The notes beneath the pieces are model-generated. The model did no database searches and was not told the origin of the DNA. It saw only the letters and a program-made list of their open reading frames with translations. From contig NZ_QFQZ01000008.1 in the NCBI RefSeq assembly GCF_003243465.1, positions 21,471-85,470 on the forward strand: 64,000 bases of DNA, read 5' to 3'. Within the stretch, counting starts at the first letter, position 1; the number at the start of each line of letters is the position of its first letter. Of the stretch, positions 51,133 through 58,763 are shown in pieces. A program made the translations under genes and the position numbers. This stretch comes from Caulobacter segnis (GTDB lineage: Bacteria > Pseudomonadota > Alphaproteobacteria > Caulobacterales > Caulobacteraceae).

Positions 51133-51161
51133 TTGGCGAGGGCGGGGCGCCCGGCTATAAG
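51133..51161 (+). promoter_or_regulatory. putative housekeeping promoter of ndk
   Basis: TTGGCGA, 14 bases, GCTATAAG. This is one of the better matches to the Caulobacter housekeeping consensus in the window, 43 bases ahead of the ndk start and within the only gap before it. Confidence 0.5.
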
Positions 51162-51204
51162 CCCGCAACCTCCCAATTCACAACTTTTCTGTGAGATCAC
51201 TGTC

Positions 51205-51624
51205 GTGACCGAACGTACCTTCTCGATCATCAAGCCGGACGCCACCCGTCGCAACCTGACCGGCGCCATCAACGCGGTGATCGAGGCCGCCGGCCTGCGC
51301 ATCGTCGCTCAGCGTCGCGTGAAGCTGACCGAAGCCCAAGCCAAGAAGTTCTACGAAGTCCACGCCGAGCGTCCGTTCTACGGCGAACTCGTCGCCCAGA
51401 TGACCGCCGAGCCGGTCGTCGTCCAGGTCCTGCAAGGCGACAACGCCGTCGCGAAGTATCGCGAAGTCATGGGCGCCACGAACCCGGAAAACGCCGCTGA
51501 AGGCACGATCCGCAAACAGTTCGCCCTGTCGATCGGCGAAAACTCGGTCCACGGCTCGGACAGCCTGGACAACGCCAAGATCGAAATCGAGCAGTTCTTC
51601 ACCGAAGACGAAATCGTCGGCTGA
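51205..51624 (+). CDS. ndk: nucleoside diphosphate kinase
   Basis: Ndk balances nucleoside triphosphates by phosphate transfer through a histidine. The 139-residue protein begins TERTFSIIKPDATRRN and has the active-site histidine in GENSVHGSDS (about 117). The GTG at 51205 was chosen because it gives the standard length; an open frame continuing far upstream is only the antisense shadow of the ABC-F gene. It has its own promoter and a strong terminator, so it is monocistronic. Confidence 0.97.
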   Translation: MTERTFSIIKPDATRRNLTGAINAVIEAAGLRIVAQRRVKLTEAQAKKFYEVHAERPFYGELVAQMTAEPVVVQVLQGDNAVAKYREVMGATNPENAAEGTIRKQFALSIGENSVHGSDSLDNAKIEIEQFFTEDEIVG

Positions 51625-51654
51625 TCCCAGCCCGACTTTTCGGATGACTAAGAG

Positions 51655-51689
51655 CGGCCGGATCGGTGACGATCCGGCCGTTTTCTTTT
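51655..51689 (+). terminator. rho-independent terminator after ndk
   Basis: An 11-bp perfect stem (CGGCCGGATCG / CGATCCGGCCG) with a four-base GTGA loop, followed by TTTTCTTTT. The clearest intrinsic terminator on the plus strand. Confidence 0.9.
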
Positions 51690-51705
51690 GTTCCGGGGTC
51701 GGGCG

Positions 51706-52347
51706 ATGAAGTCCTATGGACGCGGCGAGGTCATGTTGGCGGTCACGCTGTCGGGCGTGGCCGGCTATGTCGACGCGATCGGCTTCCTGAAGCTGGGCGG
51801 CTTTTTCGTCTCGTTCATGAGCGGCAACTCCACCCGGCTGGGCGTCGGCCTGGCGACGGGCCACTGGGGAGCGGTCTCCACGGTGCTGACCCTGGTGGCC
51901 TCGTTCGTGGCCGGCGTGGTGCTAGGCGCGCTGACGGCGCGGGGCTTTGGCGAGAACCGCCGCTCGCCGGTTCTGGTCCTCGAGGCCATTCTGCTGGCGG
52001 CGGGCGCGACCCTGCTGGGCCTGGGCTACGACACGGCGGGGATCACCGCCGTCGCCATGGCCATGGGAGCCGAGAACGCGGTGTTCCAGAGGAATGGCGA
52101 CGTCGCCGTGGGTCTCACCTACATGACCGGCGCCCTGGTCAAGGCTGGCCAGAGGATCGCCGGGGCCCTGGTGGGCGGCGAGCCGGCGGACTGGCTGCGT
52201 TACGTGCTGCTATGGACCGGGCTGGCGGCGGGCGGGGCCCTGGGGGCGCTCACCTATCTGCTGGTCGGCGCGGCGTCGCTCTGGGGCGCGGTCAGCGTGG
52301 TGGGCGTCGCGGCGCTGTGGGCCGAACGGCGCTGGCGCTCGGCCTAG
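51706..52347 (+). CDS. YoaK family membrane protein (DUF1275)
   Basis: A 213-residue integral membrane protein of the DUF1275/YoaK family with six predicted helices. The family N-terminus LSGVAGYVDAIGFLKLGGFFVSFMSGNSTRLG is clear, and VGLTYMTGALVKAG follows near residue 140. The family is widespread and uncharacterised. It follows the ndk terminator and its stop overlaps the convergent dedA-like gene by four bases. Confidence 0.88.
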   Translation: MKSYGRGEVMLAVTLSGVAGYVDAIGFLKLGGFFVSFMSGNSTRLGVGLATGHWGAVSTVLTLVASFVAGVVLGALTARGFGENRRSPVLVLEAILLAAGATLLGLGYDTAGITAVAMAMGAENAVFQRNGDVAVGLTYMTGALVKAGQRIAGALVGGEPADWLRYVLLWTGLAAGGALGALTYLLVGAASLWGAVSVVGVAALWAERRWRSA

Positions 52348-52976
52348 ACCGCCAGGGCGCGGTTCATCCGCCGCGCCAACAGCCAGGCGCCGGCGATCAG
52401 GCCCGCGGCCGCCAGGGCGAGCGCGATGGCGATGGTGGGATCGGTGCGCAGCAGTTGAAGATTGCGCGCCGCCAGATAGCCGGGCGCCAGCAGCGAGATC
52501 ACCCAGATCGGGGCCGACAGCACGCTGGCGAGCTGGAAGCTCCAGCCGCGGGTGCGCGACATGCCCGCCAGGATCGGGATGAACGGCCGCGCGGGCCCCA
52601 GGTAGCGGGCGGCGGCGATGGCCAGCACGCCGTGCCGGCGGGTCAGAAGCTTGGCGCGCGCCAGAAGGCGGCGCTTGCCGGCGAACAGCAGGCGGGAGGC
52701 GCGGCGGCCGCCCAGGCCTCGGCCCATCAGGTAGGAGATTGCGTCGCCCACGGCCGCCCCGGCGCTACACCACAGGATCGCCTCGACCGGATGCAGCACG
52801 CCCTGGGCCACCAGCGCCCCGGCGGCCAGCATGACGCCGACGATCGGGACCAGCAGCCCGACGACCAGCAGCGCCTCCAGCAGGGTGAAGACGAACAGGA
52901 TCGCGCCGGCGAAACCGGCGTTCTCGGCGGCGACTCGGGAGAGATCGGCGATCCAGCTTTCCATGCGGCGCATCAT
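52344..52976 (-). CDS. DedA family membrane protein
   Basis: A 210-residue DedA/VTT-domain membrane protein. Typical features are FTLLEALLVVGLLVPIVGVML near residue 30, a GAAVGDAISYLMGRGLG re-entrant segment and an arginine-bearing RYLGPARPFIPILAGMSR loop. DedA proteins have recently been linked to undecaprenyl-phosphate or phospholipid flipping. Two adjacent ATG codons (52976, 52973) and one at 52964 are possible starts. It is divergent from the PRC-barrel gene. Confidence 0.87.
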   Translation of the reverse strand: MMRRMESWIADLSRVAAENAGFAGAILFVFTLLEALLVVGLLVPIVGVMLAAGALVAQGVLHPVEAILWCSAGAAVGDAISYLMGRGLGGRRASRLLFAGKRRLLARAKLLTRRHGVLAIAAARYLGPARPFIPILAGMSRTRGWSFQLASVLSAPIWVISLLAPGYLAARNLQLLRTDPTIAIALALAAAGLIAGAWLLARRMNRALAV

Positions 52977-53136
52977 GCCGACGCAAGATGACGAAGTTCT
53001 GACCCAACAGGCTTTATGGCCGCGCAAGCTTTGCCCTCGCTGTTCCTGAGGCGCGGTAGCACCGTGAGGAAACCTGTGGCGGGCCAACGCGCTATTTCTG
53101 GAGGCTCGACCATGGGCCGCAAACCGCGAGGGCTCA

Positions 53137-53481
53137 ATGCCGCTGACGAGAAGCAAGGACATCCTAGACCAGGACCTGATCGGGGAGGGCGGCGCCAAGC
53201 TGGGCGTCATTCGCGAGACCTTTGTCGATCTCGACACCGGGCGGATCGAGTTTCTGGTCGTCGAAGCGCCCGGCCTGCTGGGCGGCTCTGGCAAGTACCA
53301 CCCGGTGCCGTGGGCGGTGGTCCGCTACGACCCGATGGCCAAGACCTTTCACGCCGACCTCTCGAAGGACCGCTTCAAGGGCTCGCCGGCCTATGACCGC
53401 GCGCAGATCAGCAGCGTCGACTACGCCTGGGACGAGCAGTCGAGCCGTTACTTCGACGTCTCATCGGACGTGCGGGTCTAG
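53137..53481 (+). CDS. PRC-barrel domain protein
   Basis: A 114-residue cytoplasmic protein with a PRC-barrel (about 13-80): DLIGEGGAKLGVIRETFVDLDTGRIEFLVVEAPG, then KYHPVPWAVV. PRC-barrels occur in the photosynthetic reaction-centre H subunit and in RimM, and in small stand-alone stress proteins like this one. The ATG at 53137 has GAGGG five bases upstream. A GCTATTTC element at 53091-53098 could be its -10. Function is unknown. Confidence 0.83.
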   Translation: MPLTRSKDILDQDLIGEGGAKLGVIRETFVDLDTGRIEFLVVEAPGLLGGSGKYHPVPWAVVRYDPMAKTFHADLSKDRFKGSPAYDRAQISSVDYAWDEQSSRYFDVSSDVRV

Positions 53482-53490
53482 GTCGATCGC

Positions 53491-54075
53491 CTAAAGCGTC
53501 CTGACGAACGCGGCCAGGGTGTCGGCGTAGAGCCTGTGCTCCTGCTCAAGTACGCGCTCGGCCAGGGCGTGGTCGTCGTCGTCTGGCAGGATCGGCACGC
53601 GCGCCTGGCCCAGGATCGGGCCTTCGTCCACGCCGGCCGTAACCAGGTGCACGGTGCAACCGGCCTCGACCTCGCCGGCCGCGATGGCGCGCGCATGGGT
53701 GTCGAGACCCGGATACTTCGGCAGCAGGGAAGGGTGGATGTTGAGCATCCGGCCTTGCCAGGCGTCGACCAGGAACGGCGTCAGGATCCGCATGTAGCCG
53801 GCCAGGGCGACGACCTCGATCCCGCGTTCCCGGAGGGCCGCGTCGATCGCCCGCTCGTGGGCCTCGCGGTCCTTGCTGAACGGCTTCTGGTCGACGCACA
53901 GCGCCTCGACGCCAGCCTTTGCGGCGATCTCCAGGCCCTTGGCGTCGGGCTTGTTGGAAAGCACCAGCGCGATCTCGAAGGGGCAGCCGGGCGCCTGGGC
54001 GGAGCGGACCAGGGCTTCCATGTTGGAGCCCCGGCCCGAGATCAGCACGGCGACCTTGGTCTTCTGGCGCATCAA
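53491..54075 (-). CDS. purN: phosphoribosylglycinamide formyltransferase
   Basis: PurN, the folate-dependent GAR transformylase of purine synthesis. The 194-residue protein has ISGRGSNMEAL (about 12-22), the active-site ALAGYMRILTPFLVD and NIHPSLLPKYPGLDTHARAI, with a conserved HLVTAGVDEGPIL. It overlaps purM by four bases, forming a purM-purN operon. Identification is firm. Confidence 0.96.
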   Translation of the reverse strand: MMRQKTKVAVLISGRGSNMEALVRSAQAPGCPFEIALVLSNKPDAKGLEIAAKAGVEALCVDQKPFSKDREAHERAIDAALRERGIEVVALAGYMRILTPFLVDAWQGRMLNIHPSLLPKYPGLDTHARAIAAGEVEAGCTVHLVTAGVDEGPILGQARVPILPDDDDHALAERVLEQEHRLYADTLAAFVRTL

Positions 54076-55097
54076 GCCTTGACCAGCTGGCCGCAGATGA
54101 AGGCGTCCTCGCCGGCGTTCAACAGGGCCGCCAGCACCGGCTCGGCGTCGGCCTGGGCGACGATGATGATGAAGCCCACGCCGCAGTTGAACGTGCGGCG
54201 CATCTCGTGTTCGGAAATCCCGCCGGTCTTGGCCAGCCAGTCGAACACGGGAGGCATTTCCCAGGCGTTCCAGTCGAACTCGGCGGCCAGGCCCTCGGCG
54301 ATGGCGCGCGGCGGGTTTTCGATCAGGCCGCCGCCGGTGATGTGCGCCCCACCTTTCACACGCCCCGACTGAAGGAGCGGCAGCAGCGACTTCACATAGA
54401 TGCGGGTCGGGGCCATCAGCGCCTCGGCCAGCGTCTTGCCCTCTTCAAAGGGGCAGGGAGCGTCCCAGGCCAGGCCCGAGCGCTCGACCACGCGGCGGAC
54501 CAGCGAATAGCCGTTGGAGTGCGGGCCCGACGAGCCCAGGCCGATGATGATGTCGCCGGCGCGCTGCTTGTCCAGCTTGGGCAGGACGCCGTCGCGCTCG
54601 ACCGCGCCGACCGAGAAGCCGGCCAGGTCATATTCGCCGTCGCCGTACATGCCCGGCATTTCGGCCGTCTCGCCGCCCACCAGGGCCGAGCCCGACAGCT
54701 TGCAGCCCTCGGCGATGCCGGCGACGACGCTCTTGGCGGTCTCGACGTCCAGCTTGCCGGTGGCGAAATAGTCCAGGAACATCAGCGGCTCGGCGCCTTG
54801 CGCCAAGAGGTCGTTGACGCACATGGCCACCAGGTCGATGCCGACCGTGGCGTGCATGCCCGCGTCGATGGCGATGCGCAGCTTGGTGCCGACGCCGTCG
54901 GTCGTGGTGACCAGCAGCGGGTCGCTGTAGCCGGCCGCCTTCAGGTCGAACAGGGCGCCGAACCCGCCCAGGCTGGCTTCCGCGCCCGGGCGGCGGGTGG
55001 CCTTGGCCAGGGGCTTGATCGCGTCGACGAGCGCATTGCCCGCGTCGATATCGACGCCCGCCTGGGCATAGGTAAGGCCGTTGGGCTGATCGCTCAT
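54072..55097 (-). CDS. purM: phosphoribosylformylglycinamidine cyclo-ligase
   Basis: PurM (AIR synthetase), the fifth step of purine synthesis. The 341-residue protein opens LTYAQAGVDIDAGNALVDAIKPL and carries the ATP-grasp-independent PurM fold motifs GVGTKLRIA, MCVNDLLAQGAEPLMFLDYFA and GGETAEMPGMY. It is first in the purM-purN operon and divergent from rnd. A short inverted repeat (TCGGAGGA/TCCTCCGA, 55127-55150) lies in its leader. Confidence 0.96.
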   Translation of the reverse strand: MSDQPNGLTYAQAGVDIDAGNALVDAIKPLAKATRRPGAEASLGGFGALFDLKAAGYSDPLLVTTTDGVGTKLRIAIDAGMHATVGIDLVAMCVNDLLAQGAEPLMFLDYFATGKLDVETAKSVVAGIAEGCKLSGSALVGGETAEMPGMYGDGEYDLAGFSVGAVERDGVLPKLDKQRAGDIIIGLGSSGPHSNGYSLVRRVVERSGLAWDAPCPFEEGKTLAEALMAPTRIYVKSLLPLLQSGRVKGGAHITGGGLIENPPRAIAEGLAAEFDWNAWEMPPVFDWLAKTGGISEHEMRRTFNCGVGFIIIVAQADAEPVLAALLNAGEDAFICGQLVKA

Positions 55098-55126
55098 GGT
55101 CGCTCTGGCGCTCGCTCTTTAGTCTC

Positions 55127-55150
55127 TCGGAGGACGGGAACATCCTCCGA
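55127..55150. promoter_or_regulatory. small inverted repeat between purM and rnd
   Basis: TCGGAGGA and TCCTCCGA are perfect 8-base arms around eight bases. It lies 30 bases upstream of purM and 85 upstream of rnd. It could be an operator or leader hairpin; nothing identifies a regulator. Confidence 0.35.
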
Positions 55151-55197
55151 ACTCGCGGAAATTTTGCGTCCCGGCCCCGCTTGATGCGTCTTGACGC

Positions 55198-55228
55198 TTG
55201 CAGACTCGGGGGTGCGCGAGGCTATTAG
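55198..55228 (+). promoter_or_regulatory. weak promoter candidate for rnd
   Basis: GCTATTAG at 55221-55228 is a good -10 match. The -35 is either TTGCAGA (55198, 16-base spacer) or TTGACGC (55191, 23-base spacer), neither ideally spaced. The rnd ATG is only six bases past the -10, so the mRNA would be leaderless. Confidence 0.3.
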
Positions 55229-55234
55229 CAGCGG

Positions 55235-56404
55235 ATGAAGCCGATCACCACCACCGCCGAGCTGGCGGCGTTTTGTAATGAGCTTGCGGGCGAGCCTTTT
55301 ATCGCGGTGGACACAGAGTTCATGCGCGAGACGACCTACTGGCCCAAGTTGTGCCTGATCCAGGTCGCGTCGCCCACGCACGAAGCCGTCATCGATCCGC
55401 TGGCCGACGATATCGACCTGGAGCCCCTGCTGGCCGTGATGCGCGACGAGCGCATCCTCAAGGTCTTCCACGCCGCCCGTCAGGACGTTGAAATCTTCAA
55501 CAATCTGAAGGCGATGCCCAAGCCGCTGTTCGACACCCAGGTGGCGGGCATGGCGGCGGGCTTCGGCGAGCAGATCGCCTATGACGCCCTGGTCCGCCAG
55601 ATGCTGCGCATCGAGCTGGACAAGTCCAGCCGCTTCACCGACTGGGCCCGCCGGCCGCTGACCGACGCCCAGCTGACCTACGCCCTGGCTGACGTCACCC
55701 ACCTGGCCAAGCTGTTCCCGATCCTGCGCGAGCGCCTGGAGACCTCGGGCCGCCTGGCCTGGGTCGAGGAGGAGATGACCGCCATCTCCGACCCGGCGGC
55801 CTATGACGTCGATCCGGAGAAGGCGTGGCGTCGCCTGCGCCCGCGCAAGACTCAAGCCAAATACCTGGCGGTCTTCAAGGCCGTCGCCGCCTGGCGTGAG
55901 CGCACCGCCCAGAACCGTGACCAGCCGCGCGGCCGCATCCTGAAGGACGAGGCCATCGACGAGCTGGCCACCCAGGCGCCGACCAGCCTGGACGCCTTGA
56001 ACAATCTGCGCGGCGTGCCCAAGGGCTTTGGCGGCAGCAAGTTCGGACCCGATCTGCTGGCGGCGATCAAGGCCGCCCTGTCCGATCCGGAAGGCTACGC
56101 CCCCGTCGTCGACAAGCCCGGTCCGCCGCCGCCCCAGAACGCCGGCGCCGTGGTCGAGCTGCTGAAGGTGCTGCTGAAAGCGCGGGCGGAAGAGGCGGGT
56201 GTCGCCTCCAAGCTGATCGCGACGGTCTCGGACCTGGAAAAGATCGCCGCCGACGACAACGCCGCCACCCCCGCCCTGGCCGGCTGGCGCCGCGACGCCT
56301 TCGGGGCGGACGCCCTGAAGATCAAGCGCGGCGAGCTGGCCCTGGTGCTGGACGGCGCCAAGGTGCGGGTGGTCGAGGTCCGGCGCGCGCCCAAGGCGAG
56401 CTAG
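55235..56404 (+). CDS. rnd: ribonuclease D
   Basis: RNase D, a 3'-5' exoribonuclease that trims tRNA precursors. The 389-residue protein has the DEDD-type exonuclease motifs: FIAVDTEFMRE (Asp and Glu, about 20-30), KVFHAARQDVEIF (Asp) and TYALADVTHL (Asp and conserved Tyr). A HRDC domain (about 215-290, with LKDEAIDELATQAPTSLDALNNLRG) and a further C-terminal helical region follow. It is divergent from purM and ends before a UUCG-loop hairpin. Confidence 0.95.
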   Translation: MKPITTTAELAAFCNELAGEPFIAVDTEFMRETTYWPKLCLIQVASPTHEAVIDPLADDIDLEPLLAVMRDERILKVFHAARQDVEIFNNLKAMPKPLFDTQVAGMAAGFGEQIAYDALVRQMLRIELDKSSRFTDWARRPLTDAQLTYALADVTHLAKLFPILRERLETSGRLAWVEEEMTAISDPAAYDVDPEKAWRRLRPRKTQAKYLAVFKAVAAWRERTAQNRDQPRGRILKDEAIDELATQAPTSLDALNNLRGVPKGFGGSKFGPDLLAAIKAALSDPEGYAPVVDKPGPPPPQNAGAVVELLKVLLKARAEEAGVASKLIATVSDLEKIAADDNAATPALAGWRRDAFGADALKIKRGELALVLDGAKVRVVEVRRAPKAS

Positions 56405-56439
56405 GCGCCGTCCAGCGGCTCTGACGGGGGCGTCTGACC

Positions 56440-56459
56440 GGCCGCGTTTCGACGCGGCC
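56440..56459 (+). terminator. UUCG-loop hairpin after rnd
   Basis: An 8-bp perfect stem (GGCCGCGT / ACGCGGCC) closed by a TTCG loop, 36 bases past the rnd stop. No T run follows. Probably a terminator or mRNA 3'-end stabiliser. Confidence 0.5.
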
Positions 56460-56524
56460 AGGCGTGACGACTCGAATCGGGCCGTAGGACAATTCGTCAA
56501 CAGACTGCGGCTAAGATTAGGCGT

Positions 56525-58267
56525 ATGAGGACGCCCTTGAGGGCGGGGGCGCCTGTGGGGGCTGAGTTGCGTGAATTCTGGGGGCGTCTGGCGGTCGACT
56601 ATCGCGCCGCCGCGGTGTCGCGTCGCCGCCAGATCCCGCTGCGCCTCTTCGTGGTCGCCTGCCTGAGCGCGCTGGCGGTGGCCTGGCCCGGCATGCGGTT
56701 CCTCGTGCCGTGGCTTGTCGTCTATTTCCCCGTCCAGCTGGGAGAGTTCTACGCCCTCGCCCAGTTCCTGAAGGCGGCGCGACCGGAGCAGCGGGTTTGG
56801 CTGAACCTGCTGTTCGACTTTCTGATGGCGGTCGTTTTCGGCAGTCTGGCGATCCCGTTCTGGCTGGCCGGGACGCCCGTGACCTCCGCGGGCGCGGTGC
56901 TTCTGCTGTCGGGATCGATCCTCACCGCCCTGATGGGGGCGGAGGGGTGCGTCGCGGCGTTCCTTTGCGCCGCAACGCCGCACATCATCTATCTCGTCGC
57001 CACCCCGTTCGTGGTCGGGGCGCAGCACGACCCCTTCCTGCCACCGCTGGTCCTGGGCGTGGGCCTGTTCTGCCTGACCACCAGCATGACGTTCCTGTGG
57101 TCCCGCCGCACCCTGCTGGCCGAGCGCGAGGCGCGGCGGGCGGCCGAGGCGCAGACGGCGGCGAAGTCCGCCTTCATGGCCATGGTCAGCCACGAGCTAC
57201 GCACGCCGATCAATGCGATCGTCAACGGCGCCGCCGCGCTGGAAGGCCTCAGCGAAGCCGACCGCTCGGCCGCGGCCCTGATCGGCGACGCCGGCCTGAT
57301 GATGCGGGCCCAGCTGAACGACCTGCTGGACCTTTCGAAGATCGAGGCGGGGCGGATGGGCGTCGAGGTCGTCGACTATGATCTGCGCGCCCTGATCTCG
57401 AACACGGTCCGCTTCTGGCGCAACACCGCGCGCGCCAAAGGGCTGCGGATGACGCTCCGAGGCGTGTCGGCGAGCCCCCAGTGGGTGCGCGGCGATCCGA
57501 TGCGGGTGCGGCAGGTGTTGAACAACCTGATCAGCAACGCCATCAAGTTCACCGCCGAGGGCGAGGTGACGGTGACGGTGGCCACCGTGCTCCGCGACAA
57601 CCGGCGTTTCGTATCCATCGAGGTGTACGACACCGGGCCCGGCCTGACCGAAGCCCAGATCGCCCGCTTGTTCAGTCCCTATGAGCAGTTGAGCTTGAAG
57701 ACCGCGCGCGCCTTCGGCGGCACTGGCCTTGGGCTGGCGATCAGCCGCGACCTGGCCCGCCTGATGGGCGGCGACCTCAAGGCGGGGGACGGGGGTAGTC
57801 GCGGCGCCTGCTTCGCCCTGACCCTGCCGGCGCCGGAGGGCGCGCCGCCGCCCGCCGTGGACACCGCCGAAGCAGCCGCCTTGGCGCCGCCCAGCCGGGG
57901 GTTGTCCGTCCTGGTGGTCGACGACCACGACATCAACCGCCGCACCCTGGCGCGGATGCTCCAGGCCTTCGGCGCCGAGGTGGAGACCGCCGAGGACGCG
58001 CTCTCGGCGCTGGCGGTGGCCGAAGACCAGGCGTTTGACGCAATCCTGATGGACGTCCGCATGCCGGGCATGGACGGCTTGGAGGCCTCGCGGCGCCTGC
58101 GCGAAGGCGGGGCCAATCGCGAGACTCCGATCATCGCCGTGACCGGCGCGGCCTCGCCGGAGGAGATCGCCGCCTGTCGAGAGGCGGGGATGACCGGCTG
58201 GGTGGAGAAGCCCGTGAAGCCTCGCGATCTCTATGCCGCCCTGTTCGGCGACAGCGGCGCGAACTAG
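56525..58267 (+). CDS. hybrid sensor histidine kinase/response regulator
   Basis: A 580-residue hybrid kinase. About six membrane helices span residues 40-192, with almost no periplasmic domain. The HisKA domain has His223 in AMVSHELRTPIN; the HATPase domain has NLISNAIKFT, DTGPGL and GGTGLGLAI. A C-terminal receiver domain (about 459-575) has the phosphoacceptor Asp510 in LMDVRMPGMDG and the conserved lysine in VEKPVKP. No phosphotransferase or regulator gene is adjacent. The sensor is membrane-embedded and its ligand is unknown. Confidence 0.93.
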   Translation: MRTPLRAGAPVGAELREFWGRLAVDYRAAAVSRRRQIPLRLFVVACLSALAVAWPGMRFLVPWLVVYFPVQLGEFYALAQFLKAARPEQRVWLNLLFDFLMAVVFGSLAIPFWLAGTPVTSAGAVLLLSGSILTALMGAEGCVAAFLCAATPHIIYLVATPFVVGAQHDPFLPPLVLGVGLFCLTTSMTFLWSRRTLLAEREARRAAEAQTAAKSAFMAMVSHELRTPINAIVNGAAALEGLSEADRSAAALIGDAGLMMRAQLNDLLDLSKIEAGRMGVEVVDYDLRALISNTVRFWRNTARAKGLRMTLRGVSASPQWVRGDPMRVRQVLNNLISNAIKFTAEGEVTVTVATVLRDNRRFVSIEVYDTGPGLTEAQIARLFSPYEQLSLKTARAFGGTGLGLAISRDLARLMGGDLKAGDGGSRGACFALTLPAPEGAPPPAVDTAEAAALAPPSRGLSVLVVDDHDINRRTLARMLQAFGAEVETAEDALSALAVAEDQAFDAILMDVRMPGMDGLEASRRLREGGANRETPIIAVTGAASPEEIAACREAGMTGWVEKPVKPRDLYAALFGDSGAN

Positions 58268-58330
58268 GCGCGCAGGATAAGCGGCGTCGCCGCTCGGACA
58301 CCCGCCAGGCCTTGACGGTGGAGACCGAGC

Positions 58331-58606
58331 TTAGCCGCGGGCCAGCTGGGCCAGGACCGCGCCGGCCGCCAGCCCCAGGGCGCAGAAGACGCCCAGGTGG
58401 AAGACGACGCCGGCGGCCACGGTGCGGCCCACGGACCAACCGTTCTTGGCTGCGAAGGCTTTGGCGATATCGGCCTGCAGGACGCGCGCGGCGCTGGCCA
58501 CCGGCGTGTCCTGGTCGTTGGCCGGACGCGGAGCGAGGCGCGGCTCAGGCGCCGGCGTGGGACGGGGCGCGATGGCGTCCAGGTAGTGGGTGCGATGCTT
58601 CAGCAT
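58331..58606 (-). CDS. small single-helix membrane protein, hypothetical
   Basis: A 91-residue protein with a Pro/Arg-rich N-terminal segment (about 12-35), a helical stretch (VASAARVLQADIAKAFAAKNGW) and a C-terminal membrane helix (about 65-87) ending LAQLARG. It has a tail-anchored topology. The ATG at 58606 has GGGAGG six bases upstream, and a promoter-like pair lies just beyond. I do not recognise the family. The gene is convergent with the hybrid kinase. Confidence 0.65.
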   Translation of the reverse strand: MLKHRTHYLDAIAPRPTPAPEPRLAPRPANDQDTPVASAARVLQADIAKAFAAKNGWSVGRTVAAGVVFHLGVFCALGLAAGAVLAQLARG

Positions 58607-58632
58607 CCGGGGCCTCCCTGTGTCTTCTGAGG

Positions 58633-58657
58633 AGGCTAGGGTGGGCATGCCTAACAA
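58633..58657 (-). promoter_or_regulatory. putative promoter of the 91-residue protein gene
   Basis: On the minus strand, TTGTTAG, 10 bases, CCTAGCCT. Spacing and -10 fit the Caulobacter housekeeping pattern. It lies 27 bases before the start codon. Upstream is an AT-rich stretch with the quasi-palindrome CGCGATTAATCACG (58725-58738). Confidence 0.35.
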
Positions 58658-58763
58658 AGCGTGCTGGAAATTATCATTAGAGGTGCGGCAAGTTGTCAGC
58701 GTCCTCGTATTGAGGGAATAAAGACGCGATTAATCACGTTCTTCCGGCGATCTCTACCTGAAC

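Noticed and set aside
49309..51204. A long plus-strand frame running into ndk and suggesting a 771-residue fusion
   Set aside because: The first 630 residues are the antisense shadow of the ABC-F gene. Ndk alone has the normal length, its own promoter and a GTG start.
53112..53396. An ATG with a good GGAGG site upstream of the PRC-barrel gene
   Set aside because: That ATG is in a different frame from the PRC-barrel and its product loses all domain similarity; the ATG at 53137 gives the domain directly.
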